The notes under the pieces were generated by a model. It did not search any database. It had not been told where the DNA came from and saw only the letters and a list, made by a program, of their open reading frames with translations. Shown in pieces: positions 8,648 through 17,469 of a DNA stretch of 64,000 nt (positions are counted from its first letter, which is position 1; each line of letters starts with the position of its first letter). Source of the stretch: RGIG4079 sp045637505 (GTDB lineage: Bacteria; Bacteroidota; Bacteroidia; Bacteroidales; Muribaculaceae); the NCBI GenBank assembly GCA_045637505.1, contig JAZTZO010000028.1, forward strand, positions 11,934 through 75,933. The letters run 5' to 3'. The translations under genes and the position numbers were made by a program.

Positions 8648-9886
8648 ATGAAATACGCAAGAACTCAATACATTGCAAAATTAAATAACTATAAACATAA
8701 CCGTTTGATAAAAATAGTGACGGGGTTACGCCGTGTAGGAAAATCATTTCTATTATTCAACCTATATAAGCAGCATTTAATTGAGGCTGGAGTTGCAGAA
8801 GACCATATTATTGAAATTCAATTAGATTCGTTTACTCATAGAAAATATCGAAAAGCAGAGACATTTTTTGAATATGTAGAGACTCAATCTAAACAAGATT
8901 CAAATATGTATTATGTAATGATTGACGAAGTACAAATGCTGGAGGATTTCGTTGATGTTCTCAATGGTTTTCTACGCATTGAGAATTTGGATGTGTATGT
9001 AACAGGCAGTAATGCAAAATTCCTTTCATCTGATATTGTAACCGAATTTAGAGGACGAGGTGTTCAAATACATCTTCAGCCCCTTTCTTTTAAAGAGATA
9101 ACAGAGAATTCATCAAAAGACATAGCCTCACTATGGCGTGACTATATTTTCTATGGAGGGCTCCCTATGGTAGTTTTAGAAGACGACGCGTCACATAAGG
9201 AAGAAATTCTCCAAGAACTGATTAAAGAAACTTATTTAAGTGACATAAAAAATCGAAATAACATAAAAAACGATGCCGAATTAGAAGAACTATTCAGTCT
9301 ATTAGCATCAAATATTGGAGCATTAACAAATCCAAATAAATTAGCAAACACATTCGTTAGTAAAAAGAATGTAAAAATAAGCCATAATACAATTAAATCT
9401 TATATTGATTATTTTATAGATTCATTCCTTATTAATCGTGCCATTCGATACGATATTAAAGGAAAAAAATATATCGATACGCCATTCAAGTATTATTTTG
9501 CCGACATGGGCTTGCGAAATGCATTATTAAACTTTCGTCAAGTAGAGCCCACCCATATCATGGAAAATATCATATACAACTACCTAATAGGCGAAGGTTA
9601 CAAAATTGATGTTGGAAATATAACATACTATTATAGAAACTCTGCTGGAAAAACTGAAAGGAGTAATTTTGAGATAGACTTTGTGTGTAATAAAGGTAGC
9701 GAACGAATCTACATCCAATCAGCCTATTCAATGCCCGACGAGAATAAGATTAAGCAAGAACAACGCTCGCTTACTCTTACCAATGATTCATTTACTAAAT
9801 TAATCCTCACCACAGATAATATTCCTACTCACACCACTGAAAATGGGATAATTATGATGAATATATTTGAGTATCTGCTAAAATAG
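8648..9886 (+). CDS. AAA ATPase of the AAA_14/DUF4143 family
   Basis: Starting at the ATG at 8648, the product is about 412 residues. Walker A is GLRRVGKS near residue 24, Walker B is YYVMIDEVQ near 90, and the sensor-like VTGSNAKFLSSDI follows. The C-terminal DUF4143 region contains a nuclease-like core (FEIDFVCNKG followed by ERIYIQSAYS). The family is common in Bacteroidales as dispensable cargo, and its cellular role is unknown. The gene lies precisely between two copies of the glnA tail, so it looks like inserted DNA. The frame is open back to 8522, but that part overlaps the glnA terminator and is A+T-rich, so I reject it. Confidence 0.85.
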   Translation: MKYARTQYIAKLNNYKHNRLIKIVTGLRRVGKSFLLFNLYKQHLIEAGVAEDHIIEIQLDSFTHRKYRKAETFFEYVETQSKQDSNMYYVMIDEVQMLEDFVDVLNGFLRIENLDVYVTGSNAKFLSSDIVTEFRGRGVQIHLQPLSFKEITENSSKDIASLWRDYIFYGGLPMVVLEDDASHKEEILQELIKETYLSDIKNRNNIKNDAELEELFSLLASNIGALTNPNKLANTFVSKKNVKISHNTIKSYIDYFIDSFLINRAIRYDIKGKKYIDTPFKYYFADMGLRNALLNFRQVEPTHIMENIIYNYLIGEGYKIDVGNITYYYRNSAGKTERSNFEIDFVCNKGSERIYIQSAYSMPDENKIKQEQRSLTLTNDSFTKLILTTDNIPTHTTENGIIMMNIFEYLLK

Positions 9887-9922
9887 CATATTCATAAATA
9901 CACTACAACATTATAACAAATA

Positions 9923-10013
9923 TTACAACGACCTCACCTTTCGCAAAGACATCGAAGGCAACAACGAAGAAATGCTCAACATCGTAAAACGCTACTTCCA
10001 CTGCGGATAATCG
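9923..10013 (+). repeat. glnA 3'-end repeat, copy B (detached)
   Basis: A detached copy of the last 28 codons of glnA plus stop, without the rest of the gene. It differs from copy A by ACT to ACC and CTA to TTT codons, so it would encode DLTFRKDIEG instead of DLTLRKDIEG. It has no start codon of its own and is followed by its own glnA-type terminator. It is best read as the old end of glnA left behind by an insertion or exchange event. Confidence 0.88.
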
Positions 10014-10038
10014 CGTTTCACAACATCTCAATAATCAC

Positions 10039-10067
10039 AAAGGGAGCCCCACTCGGAGCTCCCTTTT
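10039..10067. terminator. Hairpin between converging genes, glnA-type
   Basis: AAAGGGAGC and GCTCCCTTT arms separated by 10 bases, followed by TTTT on the plus strand and by AAA-complement T's on the minus strand. It may serve both the ATPase gene and the minus-strand BspA gene ending at 10120. Confidence 0.65.
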
Positions 10068-10119
10068 GATTTTCATTCATACATGGCATCAAACATGATG
10101 CGCACTCTAAAATACTTTA

Positions 10120-12504
10120 TCAATAAGCCACTTTGATGGTTTTTGAGATTCCTTTCACCAAATAAACTCCGGCAACAGGCAATTGATATGAGCACCTACC
10201 ATCAACAGCCACAAGTGATGACAACACTTTTCCATCGACATCATACACCACAACAGGCATTCCGTGTGTTATCCCTTCAACCATCAATAGCCCTTCGCTC
10301 AATACATATGCTTTCATATCGGCATCAACCCCTATTGCCTCTACTGAGTTGTTTCCTGTTTCATATGCCACGCTCAAAGTTGCATCATTTTTAATGACAG
10401 GTGTGGTATATTCGCCGGTTTCACTCACCGACGATGTCACATCAGAGTTGTTGTAACGAACATTGTTGATTGTCCAATTTTCATCGGGAGTGAACACACA
10501 ACTAAATGTTCTGCCTTTTTCTACCGGAACGTCAATTGACCCTCCATCAGCTGAACGCAAGCTCAATGTCGCAGGCAACTCCTCAAACACCGCCACAAAC
10601 ACCATATTTGCCTCAAGCGATTCAATCACATATTCATTATCCACAAGCGAGGCTGTGACATCTTTATCGTTCAATATAACCGATTTCAACTTCCAACCCG
10701 ATGCAGGAGTAAACCCAACCCCAACTTTTGAGCCTGAGAGTATATCAACACTTGTTTTGGTTTCGCCATTGATTGCGACAGAACCTTGACCCGTTTTGCT
10801 CGCACTCACCCTATACAGAATATCATATCCTATCTCCTCCTCTACTATTGTATCAAAATTATTCCAATATTTACTCGCTTCATATGTTGCCTTAGAGCCG
10901 GTAGGCACATATAATGTACAATTATTCCCATTTTCGATATATATATCATTACCAAGATGTTGACGACTAAAATTAGGTATTATTGCTTTCTTCAGATGAA
11001 CTTCTCTTAAATTAGAACAACAAAAAAATGCATCTTGTACTATTGTAGATATACTATGGTATATGTTTACTCTCCTTAACGAATCACAACCATAAAAACA
11101 TTGATAACCAATAGTTTTAACTGATTTAGGCAAATCCATAATTTCAATTGCTTTGCAATTATAAAAAGCTTTATTTCCTATTTCCAAAAGACTATCCGGC
11201 AATTCTATCTCATTCAAAGACGTACAACCAGAGAAAGCACCAGCTCCAATTGTTTCTACAGAAGCGGAAATATCCACTTTTTTCAGATTAGTACAATCCG
11301 CAAAACCATTAATTGATTTTAACGATCCAAGAATTTCAACATCAACCAAATATTCACAGCCTCTGAATGTTCCCTCTTTTATTTCTTCGACAAATTGTGG
11401 TATTGAAATTGCCACTAATCCAGAGTTGACAAAAGCAGAACTCCCAATTTCTTTAATAGCTTCAGGCAATTCTATATGTGACAGCAATTCAGTATAGGAA
11501 AAAGCTTTATCTCCAATTTTAGTTATACTATTCGGAATTTTAACATCTACTAACCTATTACAATAAGAACAAACTTCTTTCGGCAATTCTATCATTCCAG
11601 ATGAGAATGTTATGGACTCCAGATTATAATTCATGCTAAAACAATAACATCCTATGCTCAATATATTATTTGGCAATACAATTTTTTTCAATCTAGTAAA
11701 CTCTTGTATAGCAACTCCAGTAGTAGAAGAATAATTACTAAACGCAAAATCTCCTATTTCAATCAATGATTTAGGAAAAAAATCAGCGTCTAATTCAGTA
11801 AAGCCACAAAATCTAAATGCAGATTCCCCAATTTTAATCAAACCATTAGGTAACTTTACATTGCTTAATTCCAAACATGAGTTGAATGTTCCATTTCTTA
11901 TTTCAGTAATGCCTACTGGAATTTCCACATTATTTAAATATCTATTGCTACTAAATGCATATTCTCCTATAACTTTCAGCGTTGATGGTAATGAGATAGC
12001 ATGTATTTTCCCTTCTGGCAGCTCATTATGACGACCACTAAATGCATGATTCTCTATTGTTTCTAATCCTTCTGGTAAATACACTGATGTCAAATCATTC
12101 TGTGCACATGCATAGTTCCCTATAGTTTTAAGGCTTGTGGAAAACTTTATCGAATCAAGACCACATTTATAAAATGCATAATCGTTAATTATAGTTACCG
12201 TATTTGGCATTTCAACAATATTAATATTGCCCTCTGAAAACGCTTGATAAGCAATTTCAGTCACCGTATAAGTATTGTTATTGTGAGAAACTGTCTCAGG
12301 AATGCGAATATGGTTAAACTTATATTTTTCTGGCCCTTGTGTCACCGATACGGTTGCTCCATCGGGATTAATCGAATAATATAACCACACAGAATCCAAT
12401 GCTTCTTCAACAGAATATTTTGTTCGTGATGAGAAATCGTATGCTGAAGCCATAAACGACACAAGCATAAACAACGAAATTAAAAAGTACTTTAAATTTT
12501 TCAT
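10120..12504 (-). CDS. BspA-type leucine-rich-repeat surface protein
   Basis: The 794-residue secreted protein has a signal peptide (residues 1-21, ending FMASA). It then carries about 20 LRR_5/BspA repeats (roughly 50-560) with the recurring pattern I.....F..C..L..V.LP..L..I. From about 565 to 735 there are two internalin-B-like beta modules (GQGSVAING and GGSIDVPV regions with GWKL and NWTI). The C-terminal ~45 residues (VVYDVDGKVL, then GVYLVKG) resemble a type IX secretion sorting domain. Such proteins mediate adhesion to host or other cells; the partner here is unknown. The gene is preceded by a structured leader RNA with an alternative terminator, which suggests control by attenuation. 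Confidence 0.88.
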   Translation of the reverse strand: MKNLKYFLISLFMLVSFMASAYDFSSRTKYSVEEALDSVWLYYSINPDGATVSVTQGPEKYKFNHIRIPETVSHNNNTYTVTEIAYQAFSEGNINIVEMPNTVTIINDYAFYKCGLDSIKFSTSLKTIGNYACAQNDLTSVYLPEGLETIENHAFSGRHNELPEGKIHAISLPSTLKVIGEYAFSSNRYLNNVEIPVGITEIRNGTFNSCLELSNVKLPNGLIKIGESAFRFCGFTELDADFFPKSLIEIGDFAFSNYSSTTGVAIQEFTRLKKIVLPNNILSIGCYCFSMNYNLESITFSSGMIELPKEVCSYCNRLVDVKIPNSITKIGDKAFSYTELLSHIELPEAIKEIGSSAFVNSGLVAISIPQFVEEIKEGTFRGCEYLVDVEILGSLKSINGFADCTNLKKVDISASVETIGAGAFSGCTSLNEIELPDSLLEIGNKAFYNCKAIEIMDLPKSVKTIGYQCFYGCDSLRRVNIYHSISTIVQDAFFCCSNLREVHLKKAIIPNFSRQHLGNDIYIENGNNCTLYVPTGSKATYEASKYWNNFDTIVEEEIGYDILYRVSASKTGQGSVAINGETKTSVDILSGSKVGVGFTPASGWKLKSVILNDKDVTASLVDNEYVIESLEANMVFVAVFEELPATLSLRSADGGSIDVPVEKGRTFSCVFTPDENWTINNVRYNNSDVTSSVSETGEYTTPVIKNDATLSVAYETGNNSVEAIGVDADMKAYVLSEGLLMVEGITHGMPVVVYDVDGKVLSSLVAVDGRCSYQLPVAGVYLVKGISKTIKVAY

Positions 12505-12524
12505 TCTGATTAGTTTTTAAATAA

Positions 12525-12570
12525 AAAGGCGGAACCGTTCGATGCTTATTACAACTTAGGTTACCGCCAA
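12525..12570 (-). terminator. Candidate attenuator terminator before the BspA gene
   Basis: On the minus strand GGCGGTAACC (bases 12568-12559) can pair with GGTTCCGCC (12537-12529), leaving a single bulged U, and TTTTT follows at once. The same GGCGGT is also the 3' side of the main stem of the structured RNA, so the two pairings exclude each other. The start codon lies 20 bases further on. Confidence 0.55.
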
Positions 12571-12691
12571 GTGACCCTGCCCACAACAAGCACAGAACAG
12601 TCCACGCCATCAGAGCGTGAACTTTTCGCAGGCTTGTCCTCGTGGGTGAATGTTGGCGGTATTCAAGTTGTGAGAACAAGAGCAAAAGCTC
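12551..12691 (-). ncRNA. Structured leader RNA, copy 1 (unknown family)
   Basis: Long-range pairing builds a rod. On the minus strand ACAACTT pairs with AAGTTGT (12665-12671/12551-12557). TACCGCCAA pairs with TTGGCGGTA (12653-12661/12562-12570), CCCAC with GTGGG, ACAAGC with GCTTGT, and GTTCACGC with GCGTGGAC closes a 7-base loop at 12608-12614. The last stem has a G-U pair on the minus strand where the plus strand would have a C-A mismatch, which favours minus-strand transcription into the BspA gene. A small hairpin GAGC-TTTT-GCTC precedes it. A relative with the same internal loop (GAA opposite ACCT) occurs at 38504-38650. I cannot match it to a known family. A 6S-like RNA remains possible. 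Confidence 0.6.
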
Positions 12692-12995
12692 AGTTATATT
12701 TTAAAGTACAAAGGAAACGCCTTCCCGTTTGTTGATAAATAAATTTAATTCTAACCTACGGAGTCAACCTCATATCGAGACCGAGATTCCTTTTTTTTTA
12801 CACACTTCCTGTCTGTTTTTTATTTTATATTTTAATATTTATACTTCGCAAAGGTAATAATTTATTTTAAAATGGCAATAATTCAACTGAAAGTATCAAT
12901 TAACTCACCACTTCCACTGCGAATAAGAACTTCATTCACTTCTATAAACCAAGGGAGCCCCATCGGAGTTCCCTTGATTGTTATTAATTTAACTT
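12692..12995. other. Gene-free spacer with terminator-like hairpins
   Basis: No credible gene is seen. A plus-strand hairpin (GGAGTC 12760-12765 with GATTCC 12785-12790, one wobble pair) is followed by nine T's, yet no plus-strand gene lies upstream. It may end an antisense or independent RNA. The rest is A+T-rich. Confidence 0.4.
12951..12975 (-). terminator. glnA-type hairpin after the outer-membrane barrel gene
   Basis: AAGGGAgCCCC and GGaGTTCCCTT arms lie 21-45 bases past the end of the minus-strand barrel gene. The sequence closely resembles the hairpins at 8497 and 10039 (GGGAGCCCC core), suggesting shared origin. Confidence 0.5.
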
Positions 12996-13271
12996 TCAAA
13001 ATTCCAATTTATCTTTTGTTTCGGCACCGGAATCTAACCCTTCATTTTTCAATCCTTGTTTTGCTTTCTTGAATGTTTTGCCAAAGTTTAATCGATATGT
13101 TGCACCTATTACCTCCATATTTGCTCCATCTTTTAGACAAAACTCATTATTTACCGGGTGTATTGTTGACAATTCCTTTGTTTTATACATTACTCCTTTA
13201 TCGCTGAATGGGTTAAATATTCCCGCAGTAAACTCAAAAGTCACGCCATTTATATTGCGCCATAATAACAT
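12996..13271 (-). pseudogene. C-terminal fragment of the frameshifted outer-membrane barrel gene
   Basis: This minus-strand frame continues the beta-barrel protein in a different frame: its residues GVTFEFTAGIFNPFSDKG and IGATYRLNFGKTFKKAKQG are a typical barrel C-terminus. The upstream frame reads KWRDF and then stops. Removing one base from the T4 run at 13236-13239 (minus strand TTTT) would join KWRDF to EFTAGIF. The fragment ends in a charged tail after the last strand. It is not a separate gene. Confidence 0.8.
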
Positions 13272-15336
13272 TACATATTTCAGGTGTTTTCATTGTATTA
13301 CCAGATAATGTGTATCGTGGTTTAATATCGAATTGGCTGGTAAATCTCCAATTTTTTATCGCATATGAAGCTTGAATACGTGCATAGAGATTATCAACCG
13401 GCTCAATATCCCCAAATCCCGAGAACATGTATCTGTCCCAACCGGCAACACCATATATCATAAAGTTTTTGATGCCGGTATAACTCAAATGCAATTCGGC
13501 ATTCAACAGGTCATCATGTTTAGCATTTTGACTCTGCATCATAAACATATTGAAATATGGACTTGAAGCATCTGAAATATATGTATATCGACTGTATATA
13601 GGATCTAAATTTCGTGAATGAGCCAACCACAAACTCGCATTTACCTTTGAAGTGGCATATCTTACATATATACGATTGCGAAAATAGGTTGATGGTTTAA
13701 GATTAGGATTCCCCATTTGATATGAAATGTCATCAATGCGTTGCACAATCTCGCTTTGAGTGGACAACCCCGGCATTGACGGGTCAAGCATAAACAGATA
13801 GTTCAAACTCCATTTTGAATCAATCTTGTAATTTAGTGTCGCCTTACTATTAAACCGGAATGTATTTTGTTCAATATTTCCATTGTAAACACGATAATAA
13901 CGCCCACCAACTCCGGCACTATAGGTAAAATTCTTTACGCGTCCCGATATTGAACCATACAAATAAAGATTATCATTATTTTGTTTTGATAGCTGAAGTT
14001 CGCCACCATTCAAAGCATATTGATTCTTGGCATAATTATGATAATAATTCACGCCATATCTTGTTTCAAAACCTCGATATGCCTTTGTATATAAAGCCTC
14101 CGCACCGGCACGCCAAGAAGAATTGTCGGCATTGCTTGATTGTAAATAAATATTTGAAGTTGAGTTATATCCCAAATTGCTATTGCTTTCCCCTCCACGC
14201 ATATTCCCATATGCGTTAAGCTCGATTTTTGAAGCTTTATCTATTTGATGACAAAAATATAAGTCCAAATTAGGCGAAAAACTTTTATCTTTACCGATCA
14301 ACATTGAATTATATTCTGTAATGCTATCACCCATCGTTTGACGCACCACATTATTTGTAATTCGCTCGCCATTATCGATATTTCCTCTGAATGTTACGGC
14401 AAACATTGTTGCCGGACTATACATATAGCTATATCCAACGGAGAAACTGTTTGACAAACTCTTTAATATCGATGGTTCAGGCAACTGCTCTCTTATAATA
14501 GGTGTTTCTCTGCCAATGAACGACTCCGTTCCTTTATTATACACTTCATCAAAATCTCGCCAACGATTTCCATAATCAATAGTCCATTCCGATTTGCCAT
14601 AGTTATAAACGCCTCCTACATTAAAGTTTGTCAGCCAACCGACTGCCGCCATACCATTTGCAATTACACTTCCACCTTTTGCGACCGGTTTTGTGATAAA
14701 ATTTATCACACCCATCACCGATGTACCATATCTGATGTCCGATACATTTGAATATTCTATACGCAAAATATTGTCATTGTTTAACGACTGAATACGAGAG
14801 TAATCTACCTGACGACCATTTATTTGAAATATCGCAACTCCGTTTTCAATTGTTACTCGATTTAACGACGAGTTCACTTGCAATCCAGGAAGTTTATATT
14901 GCATCTGCTCCAATAAATCAATCGAAGTGCCTGATTTTTTGATTTCATCTGCCGTGGGGAACAAAATATAATTGCATCCCTTTTCAATTACATTTTGTGC
15001 CACTACTGTGATTTCGCCAAGCAATTCAGGAGCCTCAGCCAATGTAATCGCACCTAAATCTACATTTCGGCCGACACTTTCAAATTGCACGTTTGAAGTC
15101 ATGAAGCCCACTATCGACACCTCAACTCTCATATCTCCCTTTTGATTGGTTTCTAATAAGAATTTCCCATTTTCATCTGTCAATACACTCCCTATTGATG
15201 TTATTGAGTCTTTATACAAAATCACACTTACTCCACTCAATAGTTCTTTTTCCGAATCAATAACTTTTCCCGTAATTGCGTAAGCCCACAAAAACTGAGG
15301 CACCAGCATCGACAAAACAAACATTAACTTTTTCAT
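13234..15336 (-). CDS. TonB-receptor-like outer-membrane beta-barrel protein (frameshifted)
   Basis: The 700-residue protein starts with a signal peptide (1-19, ending LWAYA). A carboxypeptidase-regulatory-like domain follows (20-95, ITGKVIDSEKELLSGVSVILYKD), then a plug-like segment (100-220, ending YGTSVMGVINFITKP) and a barrel of alternating strands. This is the layout of the outer membrane protein beta-barrel family 3. It is probably a surface receptor or transporter of unknown substrate. The gene is cut short by a one-base frameshift near 13236, and its last ~80 residues lie in another frame (12996-13271). Either the gene is inactive, or it is phase-variable, or the base is an assembly error. 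A full promoter is present upstream. Confidence 0.85.
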   Translation of the reverse strand: MKKLMFVLSMLVPQFLWAYAITGKVIDSEKELLSGVSVILYKDSITSIGSVLTDENGKFLLETNQKGDMRVEVSIVGFMTSNVQFESVGRNVDLGAITLAEAPELLGEITVVAQNVIEKGCNYILFPTADEIKKSGTSIDLLEQMQYKLPGLQVNSSLNRVTIENGVAIFQINGRQVDYSRIQSLNNDNILRIEYSNVSDIRYGTSVMGVINFITKPVAKGGSVIANGMAAVGWLTNFNVGGVYNYGKSEWTIDYGNRWRDFDEVYNKGTESFIGRETPIIREQLPEPSILKSLSNSFSVGYSYMYSPATMFAVTFRGNIDNGERITNNVVRQTMGDSITEYNSMLIGKDKSFSPNLDLYFCHQIDKASKIELNAYGNMRGGESNSNLGYNSTSNIYLQSSNADNSSWRAGAEALYTKAYRGFETRYGVNYYHNYAKNQYALNGGELQLSKQNNDNLYLYGSISGRVKNFTYSAGVGGRYYRVYNGNIEQNTFRFNSKATLNYKIDSKWSLNYLFMLDPSMPGLSTQSEIVQRIDDISYQMGNPNLKPSTYFRNRIYVRYATSKVNASLWLAHSRNLDPIYSRYTYISDASSPYFNMFMMQSQNAKHDDLLNAELHLSYTGIKNFMIYGVAGWDRYMFSGFGDIEPVDNLYARIQASYAIKNWRFTSQFDIKPRYTLSGNTMKTPEICNVIMAQYKWRDF

Positions 15337-15367
15337 AAATCTTGCATTTTTTGATATTAATTTGATG

Positions 15368-15399
15368 CAAAATTATCCTCAGATGTTATATAAAATCAA
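15368..15399 (-). promoter_or_regulatory. Promoter of the outer-membrane barrel gene
   Basis: Minus-strand TTG (15399-15397), 21-base spacer, TAATTTTG (15375-15368). The start codon at 15336 is about 30 bases downstream. Confidence 0.6.
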
Positions 15400-15460
15400 A
15401 TTTTCAGTTCAACAATCGTCTAACATCCGCCAGCATTAAGCCAGTGATTCTCAACAAAAT

Positions 15461-15499
15461 AAGAAGCCCGTTAGACATTATCCCTCTAACAGGCTTCTT
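15461..15499 (-). terminator. Terminator of the TPR regulator gene
   Basis: AAGAAGCC and GGCTTCTT arms, extended by GTTAGA/TCTAAC, form a long stem 58-96 bases after the minus-strand stop at 15557. T-rich sequence follows on the minus strand. Confidence 0.65.
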
Positions 15500-15556
15500 A
15501 ACTATGCTATTTTTCAAACATTTACCTTTTGGTATTGTTAGATTAATTCAGCTTAA

Positions 15557-17218
15557 TCACAACAAAAATGCCAATATTTCTTCTTTATTCTTGATATTTG
15601 ATTGCGAAATTTTCTCTTTCAAGCGAGATTTCCTCATATAAATATTTGCCTGACTTTTATTCAGTAAAAGACTTATCAGTTTACCCGAAAAGCCTGCATA
15701 ATGATAACAAAGTTGCAGATAATCAATTTCATCAAGAGTTGGCAATTCTTCTCTTAATTTCGCCATAACATTGTTACAACATCTGTTAACCGTATTCTCC
15801 AATTCTTGAATAGCATTTTTATCCTTACTAAATTGATAAATCAAACGATTCATTTCATTATAAACTAATCGTTGTCCTTTTGCATCATTGGTATGAGTGA
15901 GTATTGAATCACTGATTACATTAAGAAATTTGTATTTATCTTTATGTAGCGAGTTTATTAATTCGGTTGTTACGGAATTACTCTTTCTCATTTCGCTTTG
16001 CAATTCCGCAACAACTCCAATATATTCATCTATTTTTCTCTGCTTATTTCTATTCTTTCTACGCAAAAGCAGAATTACCATTGACGCAATGATTAAAATA
16101 ACCGCAATTATTATCACTACTCGTTGTTTTTCTACCTCTTGAATCTTTTTTATGTTTTCATAGCTTCTTTTTAAATAGTCGCGTTGCGATTCCATCAAAG
16201 GCTTTTCCAGACGGAATTTATTATTATCTTTTTGCAATACACCCTTTTGTAATAGCATGTCAATTGCTTTTTCATTCTCTCCATTTAACATTGCTATTTT
16301 AGCTTGAGTATCATATAATATGACAGAATCAGACTTTGTTCGGGTATATTTCGGTAGCAAATTCATATATTTGCCACAATTCTCCATTTCTCCATTCTTT
16401 GCACAAATTATAGAATATCGACTATATACAGGAAGGTACATATTCCCTGATAATTTCACATTCCTTATATCTTCAAATAATTTAATCGCCTCTTGATATC
16501 TTTCAACATTATAATAAGCACAAAACAATATACACTTGAAACTAAGTATATATTTTTCATTGCCCAATGCCTCGGCTTCTTTCAACCCTTTTTCAATTTC
16601 TGCTATAGCTTCTGTTGCTAATGACTCTTGATTCATATAATTAACACACATCCCAAAGAGTGCGAGCATTCTATCTTTACTATTATTTGTTCCTTCTAAA
16701 TGAGAATAAGCCTTTTTGAAATATTCTAAAGATCTTGGAGTATCATAATATATAGCATGCAAATAAGCCAATTGCACATACAGCAGTCCTTTTTCACTTT
16801 CATTATTCTCAAATTCAGACAAAGTTGTTTCTACTTCATAGCATGCCAACATAGCCTTATCGTAAGCTTTATTATTGATATTTATCTCACTTTTAAGAAT
16901 TAATGATTGACATAATTGCCTCGCATCTCTATTATTTCGATAATAATCAACAGCGATATTTATTAAAGAATCATTTGTTTCTTTTATATAATTCCTTTTC
17001 AACACAGTTGTATATAGTAACGCATAACGAGCGTTTTGTGACTCCGCTTTAATCGCGTTTCCATCAATGGTTTTCAATATCATCATTGCCGAGTCTGGCA
17101 TTTCATCAATCAACGCTTCAACCTTGTCCAACTTTACATTCAAGTCGGGATCTACACTCTCACAACTTGAGAATATAAATGTAATAGTTATACAAACTAG
17201 TATTTTTATGTATCGCAC
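15557..17218 (-). CDS. TPR lipoprotein with transmembrane segment and C-terminal HTH
   Basis: The 553-residue protein begins with a lipoprotein signal (IFSSCES, lipobox Cys near residue 19). TPR-like helices run from about 25 to 340, a transmembrane helix lies near 375-397 (VVIIIAVILIIASMVILLL), then a coiled-coil linker leads to a C-terminal helix-turn-helix-like region (LQLCYHYAGFSGKLISLLL, then YMRKSRLKEKI). This layout is common in Bacteroidetes as a membrane-bound regulator linking periplasmic sensing to transcription; that role is inference. It lies next to a barrel gene and a small HTH gene on the same strand, which fits regulation of a surface system. Confidence 0.8.
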   Translation of the reverse strand: MRYIKILVCITITFIFSSCESVDPDLNVKLDKVEALIDEMPDSAMMILKTIDGNAIKAESQNARYALLYTTVLKRNYIKETNDSLINIAVDYYRNNRDARQLCQSLILKSEININNKAYDKAMLACYEVETTLSEFENNESEKGLLYVQLAYLHAIYYDTPRSLEYFKKAYSHLEGTNNSKDRMLALFGMCVNYMNQESLATEAIAEIEKGLKEAEALGNEKYILSFKCILFCAYYNVERYQEAIKLFEDIRNVKLSGNMYLPVYSRYSIICAKNGEMENCGKYMNLLPKYTRTKSDSVILYDTQAKIAMLNGENEKAIDMLLQKGVLQKDNNKFRLEKPLMESQRDYLKRSYENIKKIQEVEKQRVVIIIAVILIIASMVILLLRRKNRNKQRKIDEYIGVVAELQSEMRKSNSVTTELINSLHKDKYKFLNVISDSILTHTNDAKGQRLVYNEMNRLIYQFSKDKNAIQELENTVNRCCNNVMAKLREELPTLDEIDYLQLCYHYAGFSGKLISLLLNKSQANIYMRKSRLKEKISQSNIKNKEEILAFLL

Positions 17219-17222
17219 TATA

Positions 17223-17420
17223 TTAATCTTTTAGTTTTATCTCTAATTTCAAACCTAAAACATCAAGAATTGGCATCAATGTACTAATTCTTGAATTTCC
17301 TTGACCTCGTTCTATCGCAACTAGAGTATTAATTCCTACCATTGACAAGTCAGCAAGTTCTTGTTGCGTAACTTTTAATTGTTGCCTTCGTTGCTTTATC
17401 TTCAACCCTATTTCTTTCAT
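17223..17420 (-). CDS. Small HipB/XRE-type helix-turn-helix regulator
   Basis: With the start at 17420 the protein is 65 residues (MKEIGLKIKQRRQQLKVTQQ, then LADLSMVGINTLVAIERGQG). It is a complete XRE helix-turn-helix of the HipB kind. No HipA kinase gene follows: the next gene is the TPR lipoprotein, four bases away. It is therefore either an orphan antitoxin-like repressor or a regulator of that gene. A TATATTTG box lies just upstream and a 10-bp inverted repeat at 17470-17501 is a candidate operator. The longer frame to 17555 crosses this control region and is unlikely. Confidence 0.75.
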   Translation of the reverse strand: MKEIGLKIKQRRQQLKVTQQELADLSMVGINTLVAIERGQGNSRISTLMPILDVLGLKLEIKLKD

Positions 17421-17469
17421 TTTCACAACATATTGTGATTTTGGTGCAAATATATAGATATTAATCAAT

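Noticed and set aside
12551..12671. Integron attC site
   Set aside because: Long imperfect inverted repeats suggested attC, but the ends do not match RYYYAAC/GTTRRRY and no integrase is near.
12407..12685. Minus-strand frame of 92 codons across the BspA start and leader
   Set aside because: It overlaps the structured RNA and the BspA coding start; composition is not protein-like.
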